Positions 1-24,419 of a stretch of 64,000 nucleotides of DNA are shown here, one piece after another. The position numbers were made by a program, and so were the translations under genes. This stretch comes from Chrysomallon squamiferum. Taxonomy: Eukaryota; Mollusca; Gastropoda; Neomphalida; Peltospiridae. The stretch's first letter is position 1. Each line of letters begins with the position of its first letter. The stretch covers positions 10,960,669 to 11,024,668 of the forward strand of contig CM022679.1 in the NCBI GenBank assembly GCA_012295275.1. The letters are read 5' to 3'. The notes under the pieces are model-generated. The model saw only the letters and a program-made list of their open reading frames with translations, did not search any database and had not been told where the DNA came from.

Positions 1-330
1 GTTGAAGAGAATAATTTCAAAATTGTAATTAATGAACATGGCGTCTTTTTATTGTGTTTGAAGTATCATTATGAATTTTTACAATGATATTCGAAAGGGA
101 AAGGGATTCTTTCCACGTAGATACTGACTTTGAAATTGTAAAGTTCTGACACAAAGACGCTGATAATGCAGAGATGGACAGAAGGTTCATTTTGACAGAA
201 GGATGACAATTAATAATGGTGTAACAAAAAAAAAAAAATTTGAACCGAGATTGACCAAGAGCTAATTTGTATATGTTGAGATCCTTTATTCTTGTTAATT
301 GTGTTTGCAAAACGCGGGGACAAGAACGAG

Positions 331-604
331 CGAAGTGAACAAGACGTAAACGAAGAAAAAAATTGAGTAACGAAGCGAACAAAACGAATTTCTACAACTC
401 GCTAACCGAGACAAAATAAAAAAAAATGAGCAAGACAGTTTTTCACAGCAAGCAAAACCGAGACACAAAGTGAACAAAACGAATTTCAATAACTCGTTGA
501 CTCAGTCGCGGCCACAGTGAGTGAGACACATTTCATCAGCTCGCTGTGGTAGACACAGACAAAGTGAATAAGACAAATTTCCATTACAAGAAAACCGAGT
601 CACA
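331..604. repeat. Diverged tandem repeat, unit about 94-95 bp
   Basis: The core GAACAAAACGAATTTC occurs at 377 and 472, with a diverged copy (GAATAAGACAAATTTC) at 566, giving regular spacing of 95 and 94 bp. Each is followed by related AACTCG or ACCGAG words. A fragmentary related copy starts near 331. Confidence 0.6.
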
Positions 605-871
605 GACAATGAGCCCAATTAAGAGCTGTTTCGATACTTAACAGTCAAGTGCGAGATAATTGATTATAAATCAGCCTAACCAGTTCGCCATGCTTCCTAC
701 TTAAGCCATAATTGACACAAACAAATGTCATAATTGACGAATCAATCATTCTTAACTTTCATTTGTGACATCTGCATTGTTCATACTTTCATTCCGCACT
801 GGCCCAATACTAAAGGAATGTATGTGAATATATAATTTTGTGTTTACGTATGACTGCTTTAAGTTTTTATA

Positions 872-1461
872 TACCGTATATACTTGTGTATAAGTCGAAT
901 TTTTGGGAGACTATATTAAGGTAATATTTTGGGGGTCAACTTATACATAGGTAATGCTTTTGTAGCTGTTGCTGAAGAGCCGCCATTTTGACTATTTTTT
1001 GCTACGGGATGCATCTAAAATAATCGCGGTCTTTCGGCTTTTCAAAAATATAATTTTATCGTATAAAAAATTTTGAAAAATTAAATAACAAAACCAAATA
1101 TGAATGTAAAACATGATATTCTTCCGTTTAATGACATAAAAATACATTTTAAAGCGAGAAAACCGACAGTACGGCGTTATGCCTTACGGCGTCTTGAAAT
1201 GATTTAGGCTATAGCTCGTGTAATACATCCATTTACGTTATTATGGTATGTTCGTGCAAGTTACAGCTCGTGCAAGTTATGTTACAGTAGGCATACAATG
1301 TAGGCCTTCATGTCACTGTCACACTGGTCTAAAAATAGTGACGGTGCCTGGAATCTACAGTCGACTTATACACAAGTAATACCTAATATGACGCAATTTT
1401 TGGTCTTAAAATACACATCGACTTATACATAAGGTCGCCTTGTACACAAGTATATACGGTA
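872..1461. mobile_element. MITE-like DNA transposon with TA target duplication
   Basis: The ends are inverted repeats. The left end at 874 starts CCGTATATACTTGTGTA and the right end at 1459, read on the - strand, starts with the same 17 bases; similarity continues (about 23 of the first 25). Both ends are flanked by TA (872-873, 1460-1461), as in Tc1/mariner-type insertions. Subterminal copies of CGACTTATACA-like words occur near 1361 and 1418, and a variant near 937. At about 590 bp with no coding capacity it looks non-autonomous. The family name cannot be given from sequence alone. Confidence 0.75.
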
Positions 1462-2472
1462 ACTACAATGAGTCACAATGGAGTGACCTAATTACTGTTT
1501 ATTTTTGTTTTTTCTACTCGGGCATTGACTTGACAACAATTTTTAAACAATCTCGATTTGAAATGGTTAGGCGATGTACTTTTTTCAGTTCAAGAATAGA
1601 ACATTTTGTATGATAAACATTACCAAATAATGATCACTAATCATTTATTATAAAAAAAAATATTGCTTAATTCCAGTTATTTATCAGTTATGTACGTCTA
1701 CATTTTCCTTCTTCTTCTTCTACTACTACACCTATACTATACCATAGTACATTACACTACACTACACTACTACTACGACTACGACTACTTCCAACTATTA
1801 CTAATTGCATTTCTAATGAAATAAATTAAGAAAGGTGTCATGATAATTATAATGACAATAATATTATGTAAAGTAATGCAAGACACAAAATACATCAAGT
1901 AGAAAAGTTTTACCGTCTTAATATATATGAACAGTTTATTTTATTATCATTGTGCCTAACTGACAATAAAAATATGTCAACATTTTTTTTTCCTTATATT
2001 TGAACAAATGAAATTTAAAGAATTAAGAGACTAGTGTTTTCTTAAAGACATCTCAAATGATTTTGTATTTGTCGCGGATGAATAATTCACTCATAATTAT
2101 TTCCTTAAAATCTTCTGTTTTTTAAACAAACAATGTTCTGAATGTATTGATAAGAAAACCAACATGAGTTAAAATCAATGTTATTGTTGCTGCTGCTTTT
2201 GTTGTTATTGTTGTAATGATTATTCTTAAATTTTATTCTGTGATGTGTTCTTGTTCATTATTGCAAGAAAAAATATCCTAGCTTCCTTTCCTTTTTACTT
2301 TTACTTGCTTACATAAACGACTGATTTTAAACGTAAAAATAGCAACATTTTTTCACTTCCTGTGCTTTAATTCTACTTTAGTTTAGAAAAAATTTGATGC
2401 TTTAAAAATGATTCCATAAAGCAAGAGATATCATTAGGTTTTGTCTAAATACGCTTATGTTGAAAATTTCAG

Positions 2473-2595
2473 AATACGACGAATGTATGACAGACATTCA
2501 TGGCTGTGATCACGAATGTGTAAACACATTAGGAAGTTTTAAATGCAAATGTCGTATTGGATATGAACTTCATTCTGACGGCAAAAGATGCGAAG
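2473..2595 (+). CDS. Tolloid exon: first EGF-like domain (calcium-binding)
   Basis: Follows acceptor TTTCAG and ends at donor GTATGT. Both flanking introns are phase 1, so the domain is a symmetrical shuffling module. Six cysteines sit at residues 5, 12, 16, 25, 27 and 40, in the spacing of a cbEGF. The stretch [10 protein letters not shown] fits the Asp/Asn beta-hydroxylation consensus. The first codon is split with an exon upstream of the window. Confidence 0.92.
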
Positions 2596-5500
2596 GTATG
2601 TCATTTCATATACTTGTTTATTTTCTATTCAGTGAAGTAATTATTTTATCAAGTGTTCATTTTCTTCATTAAACATTGTAGTTTAATTTCTTCTTCGTTA
2701 TGTGAATATTTCTTAATAAATAAAACAAAATTGTCGAGGTATGACTCTATAATATCTCTAATGTTTCTTTTCAAATGTTGTTACTACATAAAATGAAAGC
2801 AAAGAGAAAATACTTAATTCATGATAAACTGTCAAAGGAAAAATATCACATGAATTATAGTATTCCCATTTACTCATATTACAATATTAAATTAAAAAGA
2901 ATTAAAAATTATGAAATGAGGCTAAAGATATAAATGAAATTACAACAATTAAAAAGTATATATATAAATATAAATAGCACTGACTGTGTTCCCAAATATT
3001 TCATTATAGACAAGTAATAATTTACATTTCTAGAAATCTGGTAAGGGTATTAATAATCGATGATGTTAATTTTAATGTTTTCAGACGCTTGTGGCGGTTA
3101 CATTGAAGAAGAATCTGGCTCAATTCAGAGTCCCTCGTTTCCAGAGCTGTACCCACCAAACAAGAACTGTGTGTGGCAGATTGTAGCCCCAGAACAGTAC
3201 AGAATCACACTCAACTTCACTCACTTTGACATGGAAGGAAACAACGTATGTTAGATCTCATTATACATTGTAGAGTGTTTGAAGAAAAATACAGTTTATG
3301 TCATAGATTATATAATACAGCGTGGTGTACGTTACAAGAAAAGTACAATGTATGTTGTAATTTATACAAAATAATGTTTTTTTCATATTAAGAAAAAACG
3401 CAGACATTGATTTATTTAATTTTTTATTATATTTGTTTATTTATTTATATAATAAAGTGTTGTGTTTTTTTCTTCTTCTTCTTCTTCTTTTCTTTCTTTT
3501 TTTACTTTCTTTTTTTTATTTTATTTTTTATTTATTTATTTTATTTTATTTTGTTTTATTTCTCAGAGAGACTGTGAGTACGACTCTGTGAGGATAAGCA
3601 GTGGAACTGGTTCTGACGCCAAACTTCATGGTTTGTTCTGTGGTTCCACTCTTCCTATGCCAGTGACGTCTTTAGGCAGCACCCTCAGAATCGAGTTCAA
3701 TTCAGACAACTCCGTCCAGAAAACGGGCTTTAAAGGCAATTTTAACACAGGTGAAAAATACAAATGAGTTATATATAAAATACTTGGCACAAATGTTTAT
3801 CTTGTAAGCTACTATATTTTACGTCTGCTTGGTATATTTGAAATTAATATTAAAAATAAAAGTCGATATATTTCAAAGGCGTTTATTCGGACGAAGATAT
3901 AAATATTATAAATATTGCGCAGAAAAGAGACTCGGTCTTTTATGAGTTTTGTTCTATTAAATAACTGTAATCGTCTTTCGGTTAAAATTTGTATATCTCG
4001 GTTATGGAAAATTAATTACTGTGGTGATATTTTTTAACTAAAGACACATATTAGTTTCGATAGTGAGAAATAATATAAATCCGATTTTATTTTGCACAGA
4101 CAAAGACGAATGTGCTATTGATAACGGCGGGTGTCAACACATTTGTAAGAACACCCTGGGATCCTACAAGTGCGCATGTCACAACGGTTTTACTCTTCAC
4201 GAGAACGAACATGACTGCAAAGAAGGTAACCTGAAGAATTTTTTTTTTCCCTGAATTATCTAGTTATATTTCCTTCTTTTTAATTAATATTTATTTTGTT
4301 ATATTTTATTTTATTTTATTTTATTTTTTTTATTAATATGACAATATATATTTTTTAAATCTCGTTTTACCTTTCCCTTGTTATATAATTTTGATATAGC
4401 TCATAATTTAGATTTAAATAAACATCATCATCTATGCAAAATGTCTAATTTTTCTAAATTCAAATATGTTTCATTTCATTTTATCTATTAAAAATACTTC
4501 ATTACATCCATCGTATCTTTGGCAGAGGAGCAATACATTTTGACGCATATTAACCACAATCACCAACAGAATCTCATTTATCTGAACCTTTTTTAAAATT
4601 ATTTTTGTATTTTTTTAATTTTTACTCACATTATAAGACGCACTAAAATATAGAAATTCATAAATTACCTCCATATCAAACTGGATTATGACAAAAGATT
4701 ATCCACAACGACATTTTTTTTTTCTTTTATCTAGGTGGCTGTCAACATGAAATATCAGATCCGTACGGAGAACTGAGCAGTCCAAACTGGCCAAACTTCT
4801 ACCCAAGTCGCAAGGACTGCGTCTGGCATTTCACGACGAAAGAAGGACACCGCATCAAGCTCGCCTTCCACGACTTCGAGCTTGAACCTCACCAGGAATG
4901 CACCTACGACCACATCATCGTCTTCGACGGTGATGATTCGAACGCTAGAAGTCTGGGTCGTTTCTGCGGCAGCAAGAAACCAATGCCCATCACGTCTAGT
5001 GGAAACAGGATGTACATGGTGTTCTACTCAGACGCGTCCGTACAAAGAAAGGGTTTCCATGCAGAACATGAATCAGGTAAAAACAAAATATACATATATA
5101 GACAGATAGATAGATAGATGGATGGACAGACAGACAGACAGACAGACAGACAGATAGATAGATAGATAGATAAAATATATAATTGATCTATTTCATCAGT
5201 AGGTTTCGACTTTTTAATATACAATCAGCATAAATAAGTGTTTGAAAAGTAGTCATAATTATCAAATAAACTTGTCTGTGGATGACCAATGTTTCTTTAT
5301 ATTCGTCATTTGTCAGCTTATCACACGAATACCAGAATAATGTTTGACAGCTCTGTTGACATCAGTTTGAAATAAATAACCCAAATTCATGTAAAGACTT
5401 TGACACGGATATTTCTTTACCTTTCTTTCTTTTGTTTGCTTTCGTGTGTTTTTTTCTGAAGACGTTGTATGTTAGATGGGTTGATGTATTTTGTAAAATA

Positions 5501-6550
5501 TTATTTTGTGTTTTACTATTAATTCAGTTTGTGGAGCGACTCTGATAGCGTCCCACGCGGCACAGAAGTTTTTTTCACATGCTAAATACGGCGACCACAA
5601 CTACGACAACAGAGTGGACTGTCAATGGAGGATCCAGGCGAAGAGTGGATTCAGAATCCGACTGAGATTCCAAGCATTCCAGGTTGAAGACGAGACTGAC
5701 TGCGGGTGAGTTTATCTTCTTCTTCTTCTTCTTCTTTTTTTTCTTCTTCTTACTGTTGTTGTTGATGTTGTTGTTGTCGTCGTCGTCATTGTCATCTTCA
5801 TCATCTATATATATGCTTCAGTATAGAAGAAAATAAGTTCTGAATTTGTTTTAAAATATATTATAGTTTACAATCAATATTAAATATCGTATCATTAGTT
5901 TTTTGATGATTATAGTTCTGCACATTTGTTACAATCTATTAAGAAAATAATAATTTAAAATTTAAAAAACAAAAAAGATGTTTCATGTTCACGTATAGTT
6001 ATATATATCCTTTATCTATTAATTTTTACTATTTTTTTATCTTTTATCGTTTTAGATACGATTCAGTTCAAGTTTTTGATGGCTATGATGATTCAAGTCT
6101 TCAAATAGGCAAATACTGTGGAAGTCTTGTAAGTAAAACGTGAAAATTAATATATGTTGATGTCAATTCGTCTTTTCATTTCGAGGGTTAAAATACATAT
6201 AGCAATATTTATACTGTTTTTGACACTTATTTATTACAACTATTCTTCATATCACTATATATTTTTGAATGCTTTTATTCCTAAAAGTACTTATATTAAA
6301 CACTGATGACTTACGTACAAACCCACTTATTTTAAATGTATCCACTATGTTTCGAAAAATATTTATGCAAGACATTGTATAGAGCAATGGACAAATCAAA
6401 CAGGATTTGAACTGTAGTCAAGGCAGAAAGATAAGTGAATGCTCAATCAGTAAAGAAAGTAATGTACATTCTGAGATACTGTATTCGTAAAGTTTTTATT
6501 CAGATACGAAAAACTGAATAAATGAGAGTACACTCTGGAATTTTAAAATT

Positions 6551-6584
<34 letters not shown>

Positions 6585-6760
6585 TTTTTTTACAGATTCC
6601 CGAAGACATTATTTCATCAGGAAGTGATCTTCTGATACGCTTCAAATCTGACGATACACTGAACACCAAAGGATTCTACGCGTCATATGTAATGGCTGAC
6701 CCAGAAACAGACGACTTCGATTCTGGCAAAGAAATAGACTTGGAAACAGAATTCGATTAA
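2473..6760 (+). CDS. Tolloid/BMP1-family astacin metalloprotease, C-terminal half (8 exons)
   Basis: Coding exons join as 2473-2595, 3085-3245, 3567-3750, 4100-4225, 4735-5076, 5528-5705, 6056-6128, 6596-6760. This gives 450 residues (the first only partial) with one open frame through all seven junctions. Domain order is calcium-binding EGF (1-41), CUB (42-156), EGF (157-198), CUB (199-312), CUB (313 to about 430), then an acidic tail of about 20 residues and TAA. This is the order of the last five domains of long-form BMP1/tolloid (mTLD), with residue-level similarity such as [23 protein letters not shown] and [14 protein letters not shown]. The family is secreted and cleaves procollagens and chordin-like BMP antagonists; CUB and EGF domains bind substrate and calcium. 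The propeptide, zinc-binding protease domain and CUB1-2 are not in the window, so catalytic competence cannot be judged. The paralogue (BMP1, tolloid or tolloid-like) cannot be fixed from this half. Confidence 0.93.
3085..3245 (+). CDS. Tolloid exon: CUB domain, N-terminal part
   Basis: Acceptor TTTTCAG, donor GTATGT, and the exon ends on a full codon (phase 0). It encodes residues 42-95, beginning [13 protein letters not shown]. Cysteines at 44 and 70 form the first CUB disulfide pair. [13 protein letters not shown] closely resembles the third CUB of BMP1. N85-F-T is a potential N-glycosylation sequon. Confidence 0.92.
3567..3750 (+). CDS. Tolloid exon: CUB domain, C-terminal part
   Basis: Preceded by a long T/TTTA-rich polypyrimidine stretch and acceptor TCTCAG, and followed by donor GTGAAA. 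It encodes residues 96-156, with the second cysteine pair (98, 120), CEYD and FNSDNSV, which are typical calcium-site positions of CUB domains, and FKGNF at the end. The junction gives EGNN-RDCEYD, about one residue longer than EGNDVCKYD of vertebrate BMP1; a slightly different acceptor is possible. Confidence 0.88.
4100..4225 (+). CDS. Tolloid exon: second EGF-like domain
   Basis: Acceptor TTGCACAG, donor GTAACC, with phase 1 on both sides. It encodes residues 157-198, starting [12 protein letters not shown] and ending HENEHDCKE, with six cysteines in cbEGF spacing. [10 protein letters not shown] again matches the beta-hydroxylation consensus. It is very similar to the second EGF of vertebrate BMP1. 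Confidence 0.93.
4735..5076 (+). CDS. Tolloid exon: complete CUB domain (fourth of mTLD)
   Basis: A single 342-nt exon encodes a whole CUB domain (residues 199-312), with phase 1 introns on both sides. It starts [19 protein letters not shown] and contains [26 protein letters not shown] and [12 protein letters not shown], all diagnostic of BMP1/tolloid. Acceptor TATCTAG, donor GTAAAA. Base composition is markedly more GC-rich than the flanking introns. Confidence 0.94.
5098..5173. repeat. GATA/GACA microsatellite just after tolloid CUB exon
   Basis: An imperfect tetranucleotide array of GATA and GACA lies inside the intron, starting about 20 bp after the donor of the fourth-CUB exon. Confidence 0.9.
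5528..5705 (+). CDS. Tolloid exon: last CUB domain, first part
   Basis: Acceptor AATTCAG, donor GTGAGT. It encodes residues 313-371, starting [19 protein letters not shown] and running through NRVDCQWRI to FQVEDETDC. It ends in phase 2 inside the glycine of DCGYD, so the last CUB is divided over three exons. Confidence 0.92.
6056..6128 (+). CDS. Tolloid exon: last CUB domain, middle part
   Basis: A 73-nt exon between acceptor CGTTTTAG and donor GTAAGT. It completes the split glycine and encodes [20 protein letters not shown] and then CGSL (residues 373-396). It is too short to stand out as an open reading frame, but both splice sites and the frame agree with its neighbours. Confidence 0.91.
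6596..6760 (+). CDS. Tolloid terminal exon: end of last CUB, acidic tail, stop
   Basis: Acceptor TTTTACAG. Residues 397-450 start [20 protein letters not shown], then TKGFYASY closes the CUB fold. An acidic tail follows ([13 protein letters not shown], then EIDLETEFD), ending in TAA at 6758-6760. Tails after the last CUB vary widely in the family, so its specific role is unknown. Confidence 0.92.
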   Translation: MPEDIISSGSDLLIRFKSDDTLNTKGFYASYVMADPETDDFDSGKEIDLETEFD

Positions 6761-9416
6761 TGGGACAGAAGAAGGTGTTTTTAGTGACTGCAATACAAGA
6801 ACCAGACTCTGAAGCTCATGCTGCCTACTGGTGGCTTTATAAATAATAATAAATAAAAAACAAAACTCGAAATCACTGCCATTGTCGGGTTATAAAGGTG
6901 GTAACGATATAGTACTCAAAAACTGATAACGCAATGGCGATAGCAGTTAATGTTTTATTAGTATTTAGAAATTAAGAGTTTCCATCAAGGTTCGTTCCCT
7001 TGGTGACGTGTGAAAGAAAAAGGGGAGGTAATAACAGTAGAATGACGGGATCAAGTATAAATGTACAGTATTTATGCATGTTATTTTTTTTTTTTTTGAA
7101 AACATCTTTTTGTATATGTGTGAAATGTAGAATGTAAGAATTGTTTAGTTATCTGTGTGTGAGATAGGTTTTATAAATACTGGTGGGTTCTGGGGATTTT
7201 TTTTTTTTTTTTTTTCAGAATTAAATCAAATAAATTATAATCTCACTGAATCAGAGAAATTATAATTGCTCTATCTTAAAGTGATAAGAAAATTAAGTTT
7301 TACGAATATGAAAACGAATACAAACGAAAAAATCAGTTATTTTCATAATGAATGAAACACCAGTTCCAAAACTGCAAATTTATTTTTGTTATTCGAATGT
7401 TGAATATAAAAAAGCTAAATACAGATATTACCATCTTATAATCAAGAGAACATTTTTAGGACATGCAATCTTTTAAATGCTCCAAAATTTTCTCACTTTC
7501 ATTTCTGATACGTTTATGAACATTTATAGTTACTATATTTTTTTTCATGTTTAATTCTATATCGATTGAGAAATAAATACCAAAATTTATCATTATATTC
7601 TGGAGATCGGACTGAAGGTTAAAAACATTCACTATCATTAATAAATTTAACACAGCTTGACATACGGTTTGAAAACGAAAAAGAAACAAAAAACGATGTT
7701 TCTTTGATATTACGTTTTGTATACTGAAAACTTATAGTGTCTGTGTTTAGTAATTATTCTACATTATACACCCTTAATATCTTCAATATTTGTATGTTTT
7801 TTATAACTTTATACTGATGTGATTTTAAACTTTTTATATTACTCCTATAAAACAACAAAACAATTTTTAATTATTTAATTTTATTTTTTAGACCGTTTAA
7901 TAAATCCCAAAACAACGAATAAAATTTGTTGCCATTGAAAATGCAAACGGCAGAATATATTATACAAAAAGAACATACCAAAGATTTATCACACTTCTGA
8001 GATATTTCGTAAGAAATTTGCTTTCGGCATTGTATTTTGTTGAGTTTCTGGTTCGTAAACGATCTGAAATTACGCAAGTACTTTTGTACATCTACAATAG
8101 ACGATCATTTCCTTAAATGGCTAAACACTTCTATCTTCTTATGATTTGTTGGTCTGCTTTTATTTTTTAATTTATTTTATTTTATTTTTATTTTATTTTT
8201 TTTCTTCTGTTTCATTTAACGTTGAAGATGATTAATCTGTGCAATACATTTTCAATATTTTTAATAAAACGTTTTTACTTTTATATTAACTGCTTTTTTA
8301 AAATTAAAAAACTAACTATTTTTAAATTGCTTATATATCTTTTTGGTTAGTATATTACAGGTGAAAAAAGTGTTTAAATTTTTCCAGTGTAATTTCAGTT
8401 ACCGTTGAATAGCATAGAATATGTTGTGTGCATACTGATTTAAATTTTAAAACCAATTAAAATTTTCTTATTCTTCAGATTAAATTCTATTACTAGTTTA
8501 AACATTTAATAATACACATACAGAATATTCTCTGAAATAAAATATAAACATGAAAAATGTTTAAATCACTTACAAAACGACAAAGAAGTCCACAGTGAAA
8601 TACAGTGTAATATAATTATTATTTAATGGTGCTCCTTTTATCTAGGCAATAAGTCTCTTTAAATTGTTTTATTAGTGCAATTTTTCACGGGAATTTGTAG
8701 ATCTATATGTTATTTTATTGTTATAAAAGTGTTGTTTTAGATAACGTTATATTTCGTCCATGTTTGTATAATTATAACATTATGCAGTTTGAGTTTAATT
8801 TATGCACTGAAGTCTATACGACATTATGCTTACTCGTTTAGATTTTGCCTTTTTTTTTCTGCAGTACGTCCAATAAAAACGACTTCATTAAGTGTATTTT
8901 GTGCTTGTTGTGTTTGTTTATTATTTTTATTATCACACACACACACATACACACACACACACACACACACAGACACAAATAATTATAATCAGCTTCTGTT
9001 TAAGTTATGAAAGTGTGTGAATGCATCTAATACACATCTGCATATTTTCACGTGTGTTTGGTGTGAATGTGTGTGTGTAGGTTGCGTACGGGTACATTTT
9101 CCAAGGTTTGGACTGGCTCATTAAAATAATGCTGTCTATGAAAACATCAAGATCTTTTTTAAGTGCTCTATAACTGCTACTAATATCCTTAATGACAGTA
9201 CTACCAAATTATTTAGATAAACTCAAATTATTAATACATTTTTATAAGTATTTTCTTCTTACTAGTAAAACGAATTACATCAAGGTCACGTAGGATATGA
9301 AGAAGAAGTAAATTTGTTTAATAAGAAGTATTTTTTTTTTTTTTAAATAAGATCAGAGTCAACATTAATTTTCATTTTAAAGTTTAAAAAGCAGGAAAAA
9401 AAATGAAATAATGCAG

Positions 9417-9467
<51 letters not shown>

Positions 9468-9784
9468 CACACATTACACTCCGAAAAAAACCACTTAATA
9501 ATTACTTCACTATTAATATTATGGCTGTGAAAAGTTTATAAAATTTGGTTGTTTTTTCCTAAGTAAAGCTGGAAAATTACTTCACGAATTTCTACGATTC
9601 ACAGACAATAAAGCCTTATTATTAATCCTCGTTATGAATCATAAAACAGCTTTATTTAGTTTAATGTGCGAATTCTCGTATTGTATATATATATATATAA
9701 AAAAAAAAGGTTTTAGGAGTTAAAATTGGCCCTTTTCCTATAGATACAGTGAAAACACCAGGAATATTTTCTAAAAATGAAAAA

Positions 9785-9823
<39 letters not shown>

Positions 9824-10321
9824 TAAAAATTAAATGACTTTTAAATTAATCTGCAGCCCCTAAATCTCATTGCTATAATCCGGCACTGACTGGCACGGAT
9901 GAAATGAATAAAATTAATTTGTTTTTCTTTTGCATTCCTGTATTATGATTAAGAATCGTGTAAATAATTTTGTGTTTTGTTTTTGTTTTTTTTTTTTTTC
10001 GAATTTATATATAACCTATATATATGCATAAATTCAAACAGTATATTCGAACTGGTTAATAGGTTATTGACCGCCTTTGATATGGGATTGTGAACGTGAT
10101 CTTTCACTGGGGAAAAAAAAAAAAAAAAAAATACCAGGTATATTACATCAATCGATGAGATAAACGTCTTTAGAGTTATGTCCCTTAAATGAAACGTGAA
10201 GTAACCTGTCTGCCGGTTGTGTTTTCATTGGACTTATGTGGCTCATTGAGAATACGCGTAAAGCGGCAAGTGGAGAACAGTCCAGTATAATCGTAAACAG
10301 TTTGCAAGTTAACATTAAAAA
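6761..10321. other. Tolloid 3' UTR and intergenic spacer
   Basis: No conserved coding sequence is seen between the tolloid stop and the ZIP11 start. Candidate AATAAA signals follow the stop closely. The rest is AT-rich, with (CA)n at about 8934-8972 and 9419-9464 and short (TA)n near 9687 and 9793. Just before the ZIP11 ATG (about 10190-10321) the sequence becomes less repetitive and contains CpGs (CTGCCGGTTG, ACGCGTAAAGCGG), in keeping with a promoter and 5' UTR. Confidence 0.65.
6848..6857 (+). terminator. Candidate tolloid polyadenylation signal
   Basis: Two overlapping AATAAA hexamers lie about 90 nt after the tolloid stop. Another AATAAA is at 7229-7234. AT-rich DNA yields such hexamers by chance, so which one is used is uncertain. 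Confidence 0.4.
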
Positions 10322-22654
<12,333 letters not shown>

Positions 22655-24374
22655 CCCTTCTGGTTCACTCTTCAGATGCTCTGAGGAAATTTAGGTAAAT
22701 TATAGGTAAGATAGCTTTTTTTTTTTACCCATTTGTTTTAAAACTTTGTTATTATGTGTGTGGGTGTGTGTGTCTTTTGCTGTTGTTTTTGTTATTATGT
22801 ATATATACGTATTGCTGCTTTTTTTTTGCTTTTCTTGTGATTAAGAAATAATATAGGAAAAGTCTATATCTTTTTCAGATATACTGTAAAAAAAAAAATT
22901 AAAAATTAAAATAATTATGAAACACAAATTCAAACTTAGTCCATGGCTTAAAAGAATTGCCAATATATATATATATTTTTTTAACTTATTTTTATTATTA
23001 TTATATTTATTTTTTTTATTTATTTATTTATTTATTTTTTTTTGCCTCTTTTTTTATTTTTTTAACCTCATCTTCCTTTGTGGGTTGTTGGTTAATACAG
23101 TTTGCATCATTTTACCTCTTTTTTAAAATTAAATGAGGGAAGTAAAAAGAGGGCAGGGACAGGAAAGAATATGCTGATAGGTTCAAAAGTTTTTATAATA
23201 CTAATTATCTACAATGTTTGGAAAATTAAATTGAAATAAATAAAAAAATAATAATAATTTTTTTATTTTTTTTTTTTTTTTTATTTTTTTTTTTTTTTTT
23301 TTTTTGTAATTCCTGTCTGGAGGTATAAGAAAACAGTTTGAAAAATAACAAAACTATTGTTTGTGCAGTGATAGAGTAATCTTTCTTTTTGCATTTTTCA
23401 AAACAACACCTTGTTGTTTGTAATAACAGTCTGTATTTCTGAAATACCCAGACTCACAAAGCTTTTCACCTCAGTCTGTGTGACTCAGTTACTGCTTGTA
23501 TAGTTTATGTAGAATGTCTTCTCTCTTTCTTATTTTTATTTATCCGTTTTTTTTTTTTTTTTTTCTCATTTTTATTGTTCTCTCTGCATGGGGTATTTTT
23601 CAGTTTTATTTCTAGCTTTTTTAATTTTTAATAATTTTTTTTTTTTCCGAAATGTATTGATTTGCAAAAATATATAAATCTGAGGAAATGTTTTTATTTT
23701 ATTTATTCATTTAGTTAGTTAGTTACTTAGTTAGATAGTTAATTGGTTATAGATGATTAATTTTTATTTAACACTTATTCTTTTTCTCTCTCTCTCTTTG
23801 TCTGTCTGAATAAAAAATCAATAAATAAATAAAAAAAACATCTCAAGAACTTATTCTCCCAGATAAATGTTAGGTTTTTGTGTTTTAAAATTAGAGTATT
23901 ACTTTAAAATATACATCTTAATTTTTTCAACAGGTAAAGGAACAAAGTATACAAAGATATATATATTTTAAATATGATAATATACTTAGTGCAGTATAAA
24001 TCATGAAATACTAATGAAAATATTTTATTTTTATAAACATTTTTTTATTATTATTTTTATTTTTTATTTTATTTTTATATATATATATATATATTTTTTT
24101 TTTTTCATTTTAATTTCATTTTCCAAACATTGCAGATACAGTATTTTAAACTTTTGAACCCATCACCCCATTCTCTCCCCTCCCCTTCCCTTCTACTCCC
24201 CATTCTATCTGCACTCCAAGTGCTCACTCAGTGCACTGAAACAATGTTGTTTTTGTAAAGCTCCACCTTCCAGATAAGAGCACCCAGGTATAACAGAGCC
24301 AGGTCACTGATGGATTTGCATACAGGACTGGATCAGCTAAATGTTCTGTTTATTTTTATATGCATAATTATAAA

Positions 24375-24378
<4 letters not shown>

Positions 24379-24418
<40 letters not shown>
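24379..24418. repeat. (GT)n microsatellite
   Basis: About 20 GT units, in the presumed ZIP11 3' region. Confidence 0.95.

Positions 24419-24419
<1 letters not shown>

Larger units (their letters stand above)
1..2472. other. Sequence upstream of first visible tolloid exon
   Basis: No exon of the missing tolloid parts (signal peptide, propeptide, astacin domain, first CUBs) is recognisable here, so this is most likely one long intron. It holds a diverged tandem repeat near 331-604, an inverted-repeat element at 872-1461, and ACT/TAC short repeats near 1720-1790. Confidence 0.7.
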
